64,000 nt of DNA, from positions 62,001 to 126,000 of the forward strand of contig CAWHZU010000023.1 of the NCBI GenBank assembly GCA_963833885.1. Direction: 5' to 3'. The position numbers were made by a program, and so were the translations under genes. The notes beneath the pieces were generated by a model. The model was not told where the DNA came from. It made no database searches and saw nothing but the letters and a program-made list of their open reading frames with translations. This document shows positions 15,070-24,990 of this stretch, piece after piece. The first letter of the stretch is position 1, and each line of letters opens with the position of its first letter. Source of the stretch: JASHPR01 sp963833885 (GTDB lineage: Bacteria > Actinomycetota > Actinomycetes > Streptosporangiales > Streptosporangiaceae).

Positions 15070-17544
15070 GTGCTGGTGGGCCTCATCGGCGGCATAGCGC
15101 TGGCCTCCGTGACCGCGGCCCGGCGGACCGAGTCGTCCTACCCGGACTACCTGGCCAGCACGAACCCGTCGAGCCTGATCATTCAGCCGAACTCGAACAT
15201 CAACGTGTCCTCGGCGGCCCAGGCGAACCAGATCTACCAGCACATGCTCAGCCGGCTGCGGCACCTGCCGCACGTGACCGGGCTGGCCACGGCCGATGCC
15301 GTCAACGCCGCCATGCTGACGCCGCGCGGCGGGTACGGCACGGTGCTGTTCACCCAGGTGCAGCTTGTGACCAGCGGTGATGGCATGTTCACCCGCCAGG
15401 ACCGGCTGACGGTCACCGCAGGCCACCGGGCGGTGCGCGCGAACCAGGTGGTGGCGACTGCCAGGGCCGCCGCCGTGCTGCACCTGCATGTGGGCTCCCG
15501 GCTGCGGCTGGGTGTCTGGGCGTCGAGCCCCAAGCCCGGGCTGCCGCCGTTCTACCGCAAGCTCGACCTGACCGTGACCGGCATCGGCGTGGTGAGCACG
15601 CAGATCGTGCAGGACGACATCGACGCCGACCGCACCGGGTTCCTCATCGGCACCCCGGCGCTGGACCGGGAGTTCATGCCGTGCTGCACCGGAACCTCCT
15701 ATATCGGGCTGCAGGTAGCGGGCGGCGCCCGGTACGACGCGGCCGTCGACCAGGGCTACGTGAACCTGGCGACCTCGATCTTCGGCGCCGGATCCGTCCA
15801 GTTGCTGCAGCTGCTGCAGGTCTACAACACCTCGGCGATCGAGGCGGAGGCGCAGCGCGCGATCTACCCGGAGGCGATAGCCCTGGGCGTGTTCGGGCTG
15901 ATCGCCGGGCTCGCCGCGCTGATCATCGGCGCCCAGGCGGTGTCCCGGCAGCTTCGCGCGGCCACCGACGACGCGAGCGTCCTGCGGGCGCTCGGCGCCG
16001 GCCCGCTGGCCGCCACCGCCGACGGCGTGCTCGGGGTGCTCGCCGCCGTGGTCGCCGGGGCGCTGCTCGCTGTTGCCGTCGCGATCACGCTGTCCCCGTT
16101 CTCGCTTTTCGGGCCCGTCCGGCAGGCACAGCCGGGGCGGGGGTTCTACGTCGACGCCACGGTGCTCGGGCTGGGCGCGCTCGCGCTCATCCTGGTCCTC
16201 GGCGGGGTGGCCGCGGTCATCGGCTACCGCCAGGCACCACACCGCGCCGCCGCCCGCACGCACGGCGCCGACCGCGGCTCGGCCCTGGTGCGCGCCGGGC
16301 TCGGCGCCGGGCTCGGCGCCACCGGCGTGGCCGGGCTGCGGTTCGCGCTCGAGCCGGGCCGGGGACGGACCGCGGTGCCGGTCAGGTCCGTGCTCACCGG
16401 CGCGGTGCTGGCCGTGACTGTGATCGCTGCCACGCTGACGTTCGGCGCCAGCCTCACCAACCTCATCGCCCGGCCCGCCCTCTACGGCTGGGACTTCAGC
16501 TACGCGCTGTACTCGACCGATGGATGGGGACCGTTCCCGGCGGCGCGGGTCACACCGATTCTTGACCGGGACAAGCTGATCGCCACCAGCACCGGCGTGT
16601 ATTTCCTGACCGTGCAGATCGACGGGCAGACGGTCCCGGGGATCCTGTCCCCCGCCCGCCCGGCGGTCGGCCCGCAGATCCTGTCCGGCAGCGGGCTCAA
16701 CGGTCCCGGCGACATCGTGCTCGGCCCGGCCACGCTCGCCGCGCTGCACAAGAAGGTCGGCGACAAGGTCACCGTGCGGCTCGGCCCGGTGATCCGCGAC
16801 GACACGCTGACGGTCTCCGGCACCGCGGCGCTGCCCGCGCTCGGCGACACGCTCGGGATCCATCCCTCACTGTCCACCGGCGCGATCCTGCCGGTCAGCG
16901 CCGTATCCAAGGCCGCGCTTGACGAAGATGGCCCGGATTCCGGCCCCAACGCGATCCTGATACGGCTGCGGCCCGGCGTCAGCCAGGCCGCCGGGCTGCG
17001 GTCGCTGCAGCAGATCGCCAACACCTACAACAACATCGTGCACTCCCCGCAGACGGTCGCCGAGGCGGGCCCGTCGGCGCTGGAGCTCGTGGCCAACGTG
17101 CTGCCGGTGCAGCGGCCCGCCGAGATCGTCAACTACAAGTCCATGGGCACGATGCCGGTGATCCTGGCCGCAGGCGTGGCCGTCGGCACGGTCGCCGCGC
17201 TCGGGCTGGCGCTGGTCACGTCGGTGCGGCGGCGGCGGCGCGACCTCGCGCTGCTGAAGACGCTGGGCTTCACCCGCAGGCAGCTCGCAACGACCGTCGC
17301 CTGGCAGTCCACCGTGGTCGCCATCGTGGGGCTGGTCATCGGGATACCGCTGGGCATCGCGGTCGGCCGCTGGCTGTGGATCGTGTTCGCCCGCGAGCTG
17401 TCCACGGTGCCGGATGCGGTCGTCCCGGCCGGATCGGTGGCGCTGGCCGCCGTCGCCGCGCTGGTCCTGGCCAACCTGGTCGCCGCGCTGCCCGGCCGTT
17501 CCGCCGCCCGCACCCCGGCCGCCCTGCTGCTCCGGGCGGAGTGA
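15070..17544 (+). CDS. FtsX-like ABC permease, tandem copy 1 (start unclear)
   Basis: An 824-residue double-FtsX permease from the first usable start, GTG 15070. That start falls inside the first membrane helix. Homologous sequence (AYLAWYRLRATLRRRLGGYL) continues in frame up to about 14998, where no ATG, GTG or TTG exists. Either a CTG is used or a base is missing. Marks shared with the paralogues are MPCCTGTSYIGLQVAGGARY, RPALYGWDFSYALYS, RRRRRDLALLKTLGFTRRQL and the end GRSAARTPAALLLRAE. It would form the membrane part with the ATPase encoded upstream. Confidence 0.88.
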   Translation: MLVGLIGGIALASVTAARRTESSYPDYLASTNPSSLIIQPNSNINVSSAAQANQIYQHMLSRLRHLPHVTGLATADAVNAAMLTPRGGYGTVLFTQVQLVTSGDGMFTRQDRLTVTAGHRAVRANQVVATARAAAVLHLHVGSRLRLGVWASSPKPGLPPFYRKLDLTVTGIGVVSTQIVQDDIDADRTGFLIGTPALDREFMPCCTGTSYIGLQVAGGARYDAAVDQGYVNLATSIFGAGSVQLLQLLQVYNTSAIEAEAQRAIYPEAIALGVFGLIAGLAALIIGAQAVSRQLRAATDDASVLRALGAGPLAATADGVLGVLAAVVAGALLAVAVAITLSPFSLFGPVRQAQPGRGFYVDATVLGLGALALILVLGGVAAVIGYRQAPHRAAARTHGADRGSALVRAGLGAGLGATGVAGLRFALEPGRGRTAVPVRSVLTGAVLAVTVIAATLTFGASLTNLIARPALYGWDFSYALYSTDGWGPFPAARVTPILDRDKLIATSTGVYFLTVQIDGQTVPGILSPARPAVGPQILSGSGLNGPGDIVLGPATLAALHKKVGDKVTVRLGPVIRDDTLTVSGTAALPALGDTLGIHPSLSTGAILPVSAVSKAALDEDGPDSGPNAILIRLRPGVSQAAGLRSLQQIANTYNNIVHSPQTVAEAGPSALELVANVLPVQRPAEIVNYKSMGTMPVILAAGVAVGTVAALGLALVTSVRRRRRDLALLKTLGFTRRQLATTVAWQSTVVAIVGLVIGIPLGIAVGRWLWIVFARELSTVPDAVVPAGSVALAAVAALVLANLVAALPGRSAARTPAALLLRAE

Positions 17545-17568
17545 AGCCATGCGTCAAAGGAACTCGCT

Positions 17569-20085
17569 ATGAGCGGGCCGACGGTCCGGGTGGCCGTCTA
17601 CCGGCTGCGGGCCACCCTGCCCCGCCGGTGGGGCGGGTACCTGGCGCTGACCCTGCTGGTCGGCCTCGTCGGTGGTGTGGCGCTCGGGTCGCTAACTGCG
17701 GCCCGCCGCACCTACGCGTCCTACCCGGCGTTCCTGGCCAGCACAAACCCGTCCGATCTGTTCGTGCTGCCGCAGACGAGCAGCCCCGAGCCCGGCCTGG
17801 TGAACAGCCTGGCCCGGCTGCCGCACGTACGCAGCGCCGAGGAGGGCGAGCAGATCAACGCGGCGACATTGACGCCAGGCGGCAAGGTCCAGACGGTCCT
17901 GGAAACCCAGGTGGAGCTCGTCGCCAGCCCGAACGGGCTGTTCACCGACCAGGACAGGCTCAAGATCATCAAGGGGCGCGCCGCCGACCCGGCGCGGGCG
18001 GATGAGGTGGTGGCCACCAACGAGGCCGCATCGGTCCTGCACCTGCACGTCGGACAGCGGATCCCGGTCGGGATTGTCCGCAGCAGCAGCCAGAACGAGC
18101 AGCTGTACCGGCGCACCAAACTGACGGTGGTGGGGATCGGCGTGCTCGGCATCCAGCTCGTGCACGACGACATCGACAGCAACCGGGCCGGGTTCCTCGT
18201 CGGCACGCCGGCGCTGCTGCGGCAGTACGAGTCCTGCTGCGCCACAAACAGTTACGACGGGTTGCAGCTCGACGGCGGCAGCCGCTACGCAACGACGGTC
18301 CTGCAAGGGTACGAGCGCCTGATCGACAACCCGGCGCTCAGCCACGGCCAGCTCGTGGTCTACCAGACGGCCGCCATCGAGGCCGAGGCGCAGCAGGCCA
18401 TCCGGCCGGAAGCGGTCGCCCTCGCTGTGTTCGGGGTGATCGCCCTCGTCGCCGCGCTGATCATCGGCACCCAGGCGATCTCCCGCCAGCTTCACGGCGG
18501 CGCCACAGACACCGAGGTGCTGCGGGCGCTCGGTGCCGGCCCGGCCACGACAATGGCCGACGGACTGCTCGGCGTGGTGGCCGCCACCGTCGCCGGGGCA
18601 CTGCTCGCCGCCGCGGTCGCGGTCGGCCTGTCACCGCTCACCCTGTTCGGGCCGGTAAGGACCGTGCAGACGGCACCCGGCATCGACGCCGACTGGGCCG
18701 TCCTCGGGCCGGGCATGGCCGTGCTGGCCGTAGGCCTGGCGCTGGTGGCGGCCGGCATCGGCTACCGGCTGGCGCCGCAGCGCGCGGCACGCCGTGCCGG
18801 GGCAGCGGGGCGCGGCTCGAGCGTCGTCGGCGCCGCACTAGCCGCCGGGCTTCCGGTCGCCGGCGGGGCGGGCCTGCGGTTCGCACTGGAGCCCGGGCGC
18901 GGCCGGACCGCGGTCCCGGTCCGGTCGGTCATGGCCGGGACCGTGCTGGCGGTTGTGGTCGGCATCGCCACGCTGACGTTCGGCGCCAGCCTGACCACGC
19001 TGGTCTCCCACCCCTCGCTGTACGGCTGGAACTTCGACTACGCGCTGTACTCGGTCGACGGCTACGGCCCCGTTCCGTCGCGGTGGACAACCCCGCTGCT
19101 GGCGCGCGACCGGGACGTGGCCGCCGCCACCGGTGCCTACTTCGCGACGGTCCAGATCGACGGCCAGACCGTGCCGGGCATCGCTGTCTCCACTCCGGCG
19201 GCGATCACGCCGAGCGCGCTGACAGGGAACAAGCTGGGCGGGGGCGGGCAGATCGTGCTCGGGCCCGCGACGCTGGCCGCGCTGCACATGCGGGTTGGCG
19301 ACACCGTGACCGTGTCCGAGGGACAGATCATCCCGCCGACCAGGCTGCGGATCGTCGGGACCGCGGCGCTGCCCACGATCGGGGACGTCATCGGCGTGCA
19401 CGCGTCGCTGAGCACCGGCGCGATCATCTCCACCAGATCGCTGCCAGCGGCGGACCTGACCGCCTATGGCCCGGTCTCCGGCCCCAACGCGGTCTTCATC
19501 CGGCTGCGGCCCGGGGTCAGCAAAGCGGCCGGGATGCGCTCGCTGAACCAGATCGCCGCCCAGCTGAACCAGGACTCCCACGGGCCGCTGGTCGAGTCGC
19601 TCTTCGGCAACATCGGGCAGTACATCAAATTCGTGTCGGTGCTGCCGGTGCAGCGGCCGGCCGAGATCGTGAATTACCGGACCATGGGCGCGATGCCCGC
19701 GGTGCTGGCCGGCGGGCTCGCGGCCGGCGCGGTGGCCGGGCTCGGGCTGACGCTGGTGGCGTCGGTGCGGCGCAGGCGGCGCGACTTCGCGACGCTGAAG
19801 ACGCTCGGCTTCACCAAAGGCCAGCTCGCGGCAGCGGTCGCCTGGCAGTCCACCGTGGTCGCGGCCGTCGGCCTGGTGGTCGGCGTGCCGGTGGGCATAG
19901 CCGCAGGCCGCTGGCTGTGGCTGGCGTTCGCCCGCGAGCTGTCCGCCGTGCCGGACCCGGTGGTTCCCGCCGGGTCGATCGCCTTGGCCGTGGTCGCGTC
20001 CCTGGTGCTGGCCAACCTCGTCGCCGCGCTGCCCGGCCGCGCCGCGGCCCGCACCCCCGCCGCCATCGTGCTCAGGGCCGAGTGA
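17569..20085 (+). CDS. FtsX-like ABC permease, tandem copy 2
   Basis: An 838-residue double-FtsX permease with a normal ATG 24 bases after copy 1. The first helix is near residues 25-45 after RATLPRRWGGYLALTLLVG. The extracytoplasmic domain has ESCCATNSYDGLQLDGGSRY, core helices lie near 280-400 and a second module starts near 445. The extracytoplasmic sequence HPSLYGWNFDYALYSVDGYG resembles that of its neighbours, and the protein ends PGRAAARTPAAIVLRAE. High similarity to copies 1 and 3 along its whole length shows they arose by tandem duplication. Whether they form homo- or heterodimers cannot be seen from sequence. Confidence 0.92.
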   Translation: MSGPTVRVAVYRLRATLPRRWGGYLALTLLVGLVGGVALGSLTAARRTYASYPAFLASTNPSDLFVLPQTSSPEPGLVNSLARLPHVRSAEEGEQINAATLTPGGKVQTVLETQVELVASPNGLFTDQDRLKIIKGRAADPARADEVVATNEAASVLHLHVGQRIPVGIVRSSSQNEQLYRRTKLTVVGIGVLGIQLVHDDIDSNRAGFLVGTPALLRQYESCCATNSYDGLQLDGGSRYATTVLQGYERLIDNPALSHGQLVVYQTAAIEAEAQQAIRPEAVALAVFGVIALVAALIIGTQAISRQLHGGATDTEVLRALGAGPATTMADGLLGVVAATVAGALLAAAVAVGLSPLTLFGPVRTVQTAPGIDADWAVLGPGMAVLAVGLALVAAGIGYRLAPQRAARRAGAAGRGSSVVGAALAAGLPVAGGAGLRFALEPGRGRTAVPVRSVMAGTVLAVVVGIATLTFGASLTTLVSHPSLYGWNFDYALYSVDGYGPVPSRWTTPLLARDRDVAAATGAYFATVQIDGQTVPGIAVSTPAAITPSALTGNKLGGGGQIVLGPATLAALHMRVGDTVTVSEGQIIPPTRLRIVGTAALPTIGDVIGVHASLSTGAIISTRSLPAADLTAYGPVSGPNAVFIRLRPGVSKAAGMRSLNQIAAQLNQDSHGPLVESLFGNIGQYIKFVSVLPVQRPAEIVNYRTMGAMPAVLAGGLAAGAVAGLGLTLVASVRRRRRDFATLKTLGFTKGQLAAAVAWQSTVVAAVGLVVGVPVGIAAGRWLWLAFARELSAVPDPVVPAGSIALAVVASLVLANLVAALPGRAAARTPAAIVLRAE

Positions 20086-20095
20086 GGGACATGGG

Positions 20096-22681
20096 ATGAG
20101 TCGCCTCGATGCCGGCCCCAACCAGCGAGTGAGCGCCAGCGTGCCCCCGGCACGCGGCGCGCTGCCGCGGCTGGCGTGGTACCGCTTCCGGGCCACGTTC
20201 CGCCGCCGCTGGGGCGGCTACCTGGCCTTGGCCGTGCTGATCGGCCTGGTCGGCGGCGTGGCGATGGGCTCTATGGTGGCTGCCAGGCGCACCGACGCGT
20301 CGTACCCGAAGTTCCTGGCCAGCACCAACCCGTCGGATCTCGTCGTCGAGCCGTTCACGAAGACGAATTACTCGCCCGCCTTCCTCCGCCAGCTGGCCCG
20401 GCTGCCGCATGTGACCGGGGTCGCGGCAGCCGTGCCGCTCACGGCGGCCACCCTCACCCCGAGCGGGAAGCTCGGCACAGTCCTGCTCGCGCACGTGCAG
20501 CTGGCCGGCACTCTCGCCGGTGCTGACGGCATCTTCTCTGCCCAGGACCGGATGACGATCGTGCGAGGACGCGCGGCCGATCCGGCGCGGCCGGACGAGG
20601 TGGTGGCTACCCCGGTTGCGGTCGCGCTGCTGCACCTGCACGTGGGGTCGCAGGTACGGGTTGGGCTGATCCGCAACTCCGGCAGCGGCGGCCTCTACGG
20701 ACATGCGGATCTCACGGTCGTGGGGATCGGGGTGCTCAACACCCAGGTTCTGCAGGACAGCGTCGACTCCGGCCGGACCGGCTTCCTGGTTGGCACGCCC
20801 GCGCTCACCCGGGAATTCGCCTCCTGCTGCGCCAGCGGCATGACCGTCGGCCTGCGCCTGGACGGCGGCGGCACGTACGACACCGCCGTCGGCAACGAGT
20901 ACCAGCAGCTGCTGGCCACCAGCCCCTACATCTCGCGCGGCGGATCCGAGCTCTACGTATACGTGACCGCCGCCATCGAGGCTCAGGCGCAGCGGGCGAT
21001 CCGCCCGGAGGCCATCGCGCTCGCCGTCTTCGGGCTGATAGCCGGGCTGGCCGCGCTGATCATCGGGACCCAGTCCGTGGCCCGGCAGCTCCGCGCCGGG
21101 GCGGACGACGCCGGGGCGCTGCGGGCGTTCGGCGCCGGACCGGCGATGATCATGGCCGACGGACTGCCCGGCATCGTGGCGGCGCTGGCGGCCGGGGCGC
21201 TGCTCGCCGTCGGCGTGGCCGTCGCGCTGTCGCCGTTCTCGCTGTTCGGGCCGGTGCGTGAAGTGGAACCAGGACACGGCGTCTACCTCGACTGGGCGGT
21301 ACTCGGGCTCGGGGCCCTCGGACTGGTTCTCCTGCTCGGCGGGGTGGCGGCCTTGATCGCCTACCGCCAGATGCCGCACCGGCTGGCCGGCCGCGAGCAT
21401 GAAGCTGACCGGGGACCAGCTGCGGTCCGGGTAGTGGCTGCCGCCCGGCTCCCGGCCCCGGCAGTGGAGGGAATGCGGCTTGCCCTGGACCCGGGGCGGG
21501 GGCGCACCGCGGTACCGGTCCGCTCTGTCCTGGCGGGCGCGGTACTGGCCATGACAGTGGTCAGCGCCACCCTCACCTTCGGAGCCAGCCTGGCGACGCT
21601 GGTCTCGCATCCGGCGCTGTACGGGTGGAACTTCAGCTACGCCCTCTACGCGGTCCAGGGCTGGGGCAGCGTGCCCGTCAGGTGGGCCGGCCCGCTGCTG
21701 GCCCGCGACCGGGCGGTGGCCGCCACGACGGGGGTGGTCTTCGCGACGGTCCAGATCAACGGCCAGACCGTCCCCGCCATGGTGGCCCCCACCCGTCCGG
21801 CGGTGGGCCCGCACATCCTGTCCGGGCACGGGCTCGACAGCAGCCACGAACTCGTCCTCGGCCCGGCCACCCTGGCTCAGCTGCACCAGCGGGTCGGCAG
21901 CACCGTGACGCTGGCCAGCGGCAGCTTCCATGTCCGGCTCAGGATCGTGGGCACGGCCACAATGCCAGCGATCGGCAGCGTGCTGACCGTTCATACCTCG
22001 ATGAGCACCGGGGCGCTGTTCTCCACGGCCGTTCTCCCCGAGGGAGCCGGTTCCGGACCGTTCGGTCCGCTCCTTTATGGGCCCAACGCCATCCTCATCC
22101 GGCTGCGGCCCGGGATCAGCCAGGCGGCAGGCCTGCGATCGATGCAGGCCGTCAGCCGACAGCTCGCCGGAGCGCTGAACTCGCCGCGCGAGGAGGCGGC
22201 CACCGGCGGTCTATCGGTCGCGGACGCCGTAGACCTGCTGCCGGCCCAGCGGCCGGCCGAGATCGTGAACTACCGGGCCATGGGGGCCATGCCAGCAGTG
22301 CTGGCCGGCGGGCTCGCCGCTGGAGCCGTGGCAGGCCTCGGCCTGACGCTGGTCGCCTCGGTCCGGCGCCGGCGCCGGGACTTCGCGCTCCTGAAAACGC
22401 TCGGTTTCACCCGCGGGCAGCTGGCAGGCGCGGTTGCCTGGCAGTCTTCCGCGATTGCCGTGATCGGCCTGGTGATCGGCGTGCCGGTGGGCATCGCGGC
22501 CGGCCGCTGGCTATGGCTGCTATTCGCGCATGAGCTGTCGGCGGTACCCGACCCGACGGTCCCGGTCGGCTCGATCGCCCTGGCCGGGCTTGGCGCCGTG
22601 GCACTGGCCAACGTGGTCGCCGCGCTCCCGGCGCGGCGGGCCGCGCGAACGCCGGCGGCTGAAGTCCTGAGAGCGGAGTGA
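20096..22681 (+). CDS. FtsX-like ABC permease, tandem copy 3
   Basis: An 861-residue double-FtsX permease; the ATG is 10 bases after copy 2. It has a 25-residue hydrophilic N-terminal extension before ARGALPRLAWYRFRATFRRR. The extracytoplasmic Cys-Cys segment is FASCCASGMTVGLRLDGGGT, and the coupling segment RRRRRDFALLKTLGFTRGQL is close to copy 2. The stop overlaps the histidine kinase start, so sensor and transporter are translationally linked. That pattern suggests the kinase monitors the transporter's state or substrate, as in peptide-sensing BceAB/BceRS systems; this is analogy only. Confidence 0.92.
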   Translation: MSRLDAGPNQRVSASVPPARGALPRLAWYRFRATFRRRWGGYLALAVLIGLVGGVAMGSMVAARRTDASYPKFLASTNPSDLVVEPFTKTNYSPAFLRQLARLPHVTGVAAAVPLTAATLTPSGKLGTVLLAHVQLAGTLAGADGIFSAQDRMTIVRGRAADPARPDEVVATPVAVALLHLHVGSQVRVGLIRNSGSGGLYGHADLTVVGIGVLNTQVLQDSVDSGRTGFLVGTPALTREFASCCASGMTVGLRLDGGGTYDTAVGNEYQQLLATSPYISRGGSELYVYVTAAIEAQAQRAIRPEAIALAVFGLIAGLAALIIGTQSVARQLRAGADDAGALRAFGAGPAMIMADGLPGIVAALAAGALLAVGVAVALSPFSLFGPVREVEPGHGVYLDWAVLGLGALGLVLLLGGVAALIAYRQMPHRLAGREHEADRGPAAVRVVAAARLPAPAVEGMRLALDPGRGRTAVPVRSVLAGAVLAMTVVSATLTFGASLATLVSHPALYGWNFSYALYAVQGWGSVPVRWAGPLLARDRAVAATTGVVFATVQINGQTVPAMVAPTRPAVGPHILSGHGLDSSHELVLGPATLAQLHQRVGSTVTLASGSFHVRLRIVGTATMPAIGSVLTVHTSMSTGALFSTAVLPEGAGSGPFGPLLYGPNAILIRLRPGISQAAGLRSMQAVSRQLAGALNSPREEAATGGLSVADAVDLLPAQRPAEIVNYRAMGAMPAVLAGGLAAGAVAGLGLTLVASVRRRRRDFALLKTLGFTRGQLAGAVAWQSSAIAVIGLVIGVPVGIAAGRWLWLLFAHELSAVPDPTVPVGSIALAGLGAVALANVVAALPARRAARTPAAEVLRAE

Positions 22682-24807
22682 TGATGGACCTGATGACGAA
22701 CGCCGCCGTCGGCGATCACGCCACCACCGCGCCGCCTTGGGGCGGCAGTACGGGCCGCCGGCTCGTGGCGGGACTGCTCGTACCCCTGGTCACGATCGTG
22801 ATCGTCGTGCTCGGGCTGCGTACGGCGGGCCCGCTCCCGGCCGTGCAGGCCGTCGCCTTCGGCCTGGTAATCGTCGGCGCGCTGTCCGGCGCCATCCTCG
22901 CCCGTTCAGCGCAGCGGGTGGCCCTGTGGCAGGTGGCCTTCGGCGCGCTGGCGGCGTCGGTGGCGCTCACCGCCGCGCGCCTGGGCGACCAGCCCGGCGG
23001 GCACCAGGTCGCGCGCGGCGTGGCCACGTTCGCCGTGCCGGTCGTCATCGCCGTCTCCGTGAACATGCTGCTCGCCCTTCCCGACGGCCGGCTGGCCAGC
23101 CGGGGCAGGAGAATCGGCACCGGGATCGCCTATGCCGCGGCGGCCGCGTCTGGGCTGGTGCTGGCGGCCGCCGGGCGCCCGTTCCCTGCCTGGGCGGTCG
23201 CGGTGGCCTGGCCGATCGCCGCGGCCTGCGCTCTCCCCGCGGTGCGGCTGCGCTACCTGGCTGCTGCCGCGCGAGACCAGCAGCGGATGCAATGGATGGC
23301 CGTCGGAGCCGTGCTGGCCGCCGATTCGGCGCTGGTGGCCGGGGTCCTGCACGTGCTCGTCGGCTGGCCGGGCCCGGTCGCCGCCGTGGCGGCGGGGTGC
23401 GCGTCACTGCTCGCGTTCGGCATGATGACCGGCGAGCTGTCGTCGCTCGGGTCCTACGGCGGCCGGGTCCTGGTCCAGGTACTGTCGATCGCCGGGTTCA
23501 CCACCGTGGTCGCGGCCATCTACCTGGTGATCGTGCTCGGCATCGGCAGCGGGCCGAGCGACGCCGCCGATCGCGAGGTCCTCGGGCTCTCGATGCTGGC
23601 CGCCGCGGTCGCCGCGATCGGGTACCTGCCGGCCAGGGACCGGCTGGTGGCGTCGGCCACCCGCTTCGTCTACGGGGCCAAGGAGGCCCCCGACGAGACC
23701 CTGCGCACCTTCGGCTCGCGGCTGACCAGGGCGATCCCCATGGACGAGCTGCTGCTGCAGCTCGCCGAGTCGCTGCGCAAGACCATGGCGCTGACCAGCG
23801 CCGAGGTCTACACCGGTCAGGGAGACGTGCTGGAACGCGTCGCCGCGGTGCCGGACACCGGACCGCGGTCGGTCGTGGTGACGGACCGGGAGCGCGCTGT
23901 CGTGGCCAGGGCCGGGGTTTCCGGGAACGCCTGGGCCTCGGTCTGGCTGCCCGGTGTGCTGGACGGGCGGGCCCAGGTCCAGGTCAGGGTCGCGCCGGTC
24001 AGCCACGCCGGCGAGCTGCTCGGGCTGATCATCGCGGAGCGGGCCGCCACCGCCGACACGTTCTCCGACGAGGACGACCGGGTGCTGACCGAGCTGGCCC
24101 GGCAAGTCGGCCTGGCAGTGCACAACGCGCGGCTGGACACCGCGCTGCAGACCACGCTGGACGAGCTGCGCAAGCAGGCCGACGAGCTGCGCCAGTCCCG
24201 GGCCCGCATCGTGGCCAGCGGCGACGCCGAGCGCCGCCGGGTGGAGCGCAACCTGCACGACGGCGCGCAGCAGCACCTGGTGGCGATGGCGGTGAACCTG
24301 CGCCTGGCCCGGGACATCATGGCCGACGACCCGGACGCGGCCGGCGAGATGATGGAGATGCTCGCCGACGAGGTCAAGAACACGATCCAGGAACTGCGCG
24401 AGCTCGCGCACGGCATCTACCCGCCGCTGCTGGCCGACAGCGGGCTCGGCGAGGCGCTCCGCGCGGCGGCGAACCGCAGCCCGCTGGCGGTCACCGTGAC
24501 CGCCGACGGGATCGGCCGGTACACCCCGGACATCGAGGCCGCGGTCTACTTCTGCTGCCTGGAGGCGCTGCAGAACGCCGGCAAGCACGCACCGCAGGCC
24601 AGGGTGGCGGTACGGGTCTGGGAGGAGTCGGGCGGCCTGCTGTTCGCGGTCACCGACGACGGCCCGGGTTTCGACGCGGCCTCCGCTCGCAAGGGCCACG
24701 GGTTCGTCAACATGGCTGACCGGCTGGGCGCGATCGGCGGCACGGCGCGCTGGGAGTCGCAACCCGGCCACGGCGCCCAGGTCCTGGGTACGATCCCGCT
24801 CCTCTGA
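22678..24807 (+). CDS. Membrane sensor histidine kinase (NarL-type HisKA_3 with GAF)
   Basis: About 709 residues. The first about 320 hold eight to ten hydrophobic helices. A GAF-like domain follows at about 350-490 (VEVYTGQGDVLERV-like strands and LLGLIIAERAATADTFSDED). A coiled coil leads into the HisKA_3 box RRRVERNLHDGAQQHLV with phospho-acceptor His near residue 527. The ATPase has N-box EALQNAGKHA and G-box DDGPGFD. GTG 22678 and ATGs at 22681 and 22684 are all possible starts overlapping the permease stop. HisKA_3 kinases pair with NarL regulators; the two receiver genes encoded convergently downstream and the receiver-cyclase upstream are candidates. Confidence 0.9.
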   Translation: MMMDLMTNAAVGDHATTAPPWGGSTGRRLVAGLLVPLVTIVIVVLGLRTAGPLPAVQAVAFGLVIVGALSGAILARSAQRVALWQVAFGALAASVALTAARLGDQPGGHQVARGVATFAVPVVIAVSVNMLLALPDGRLASRGRRIGTGIAYAAAAASGLVLAAAGRPFPAWAVAVAWPIAAACALPAVRLRYLAAAARDQQRMQWMAVGAVLAADSALVAGVLHVLVGWPGPVAAVAAGCASLLAFGMMTGELSSLGSYGGRVLVQVLSIAGFTTVVAAIYLVIVLGIGSGPSDAADREVLGLSMLAAAVAAIGYLPARDRLVASATRFVYGAKEAPDETLRTFGSRLTRAIPMDELLLQLAESLRKTMALTSAEVYTGQGDVLERVAAVPDTGPRSVVVTDRERAVVARAGVSGNAWASVWLPGVLDGRAQVQVRVAPVSHAGELLGLIIAERAATADTFSDEDDRVLTELARQVGLAVHNARLDTALQTTLDELRKQADELRQSRARIVASGDAERRRVERNLHDGAQQHLVAMAVNLRLARDIMADDPDAAGEMMEMLADEVKNTIQELRELAHGIYPPLLADSGLGEALRAAANRSPLAVTVTADGIGRYTPDIEAAVYFCCLEALQNAGKHAPQARVAVRVWEESGGLLFAVTDDGPGFDAASARKGHGFVNMADRLGAIGGTARWESQPGHGAQVLGTIPLL

Positions 24808-24990
24808 CCGCCAGGATCCCCGACTGGTCGGCTAAACGCTGTAGTACACCGCGAAGCTGACGCCAGCGACCACTAACAAGGCAACAGCAGCGATGAGGCA
24901 CCCGAGAACAAGCCGACGTAATCGCGGTGCATTCCGGTTTGGCTACCCAGGAGCGTCTATGGCATTCGTCCTCGCCTCGGCCGCCCGGGG

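Noticed and set aside
24832..24930. Minus-strand stretch reading a hydrophobic helix (IAAVALLVVAGVSFAVYYSV) and a stop
   Set aside because: No start codon in frame and a stop just upstream; too short to call more than a possible relic.
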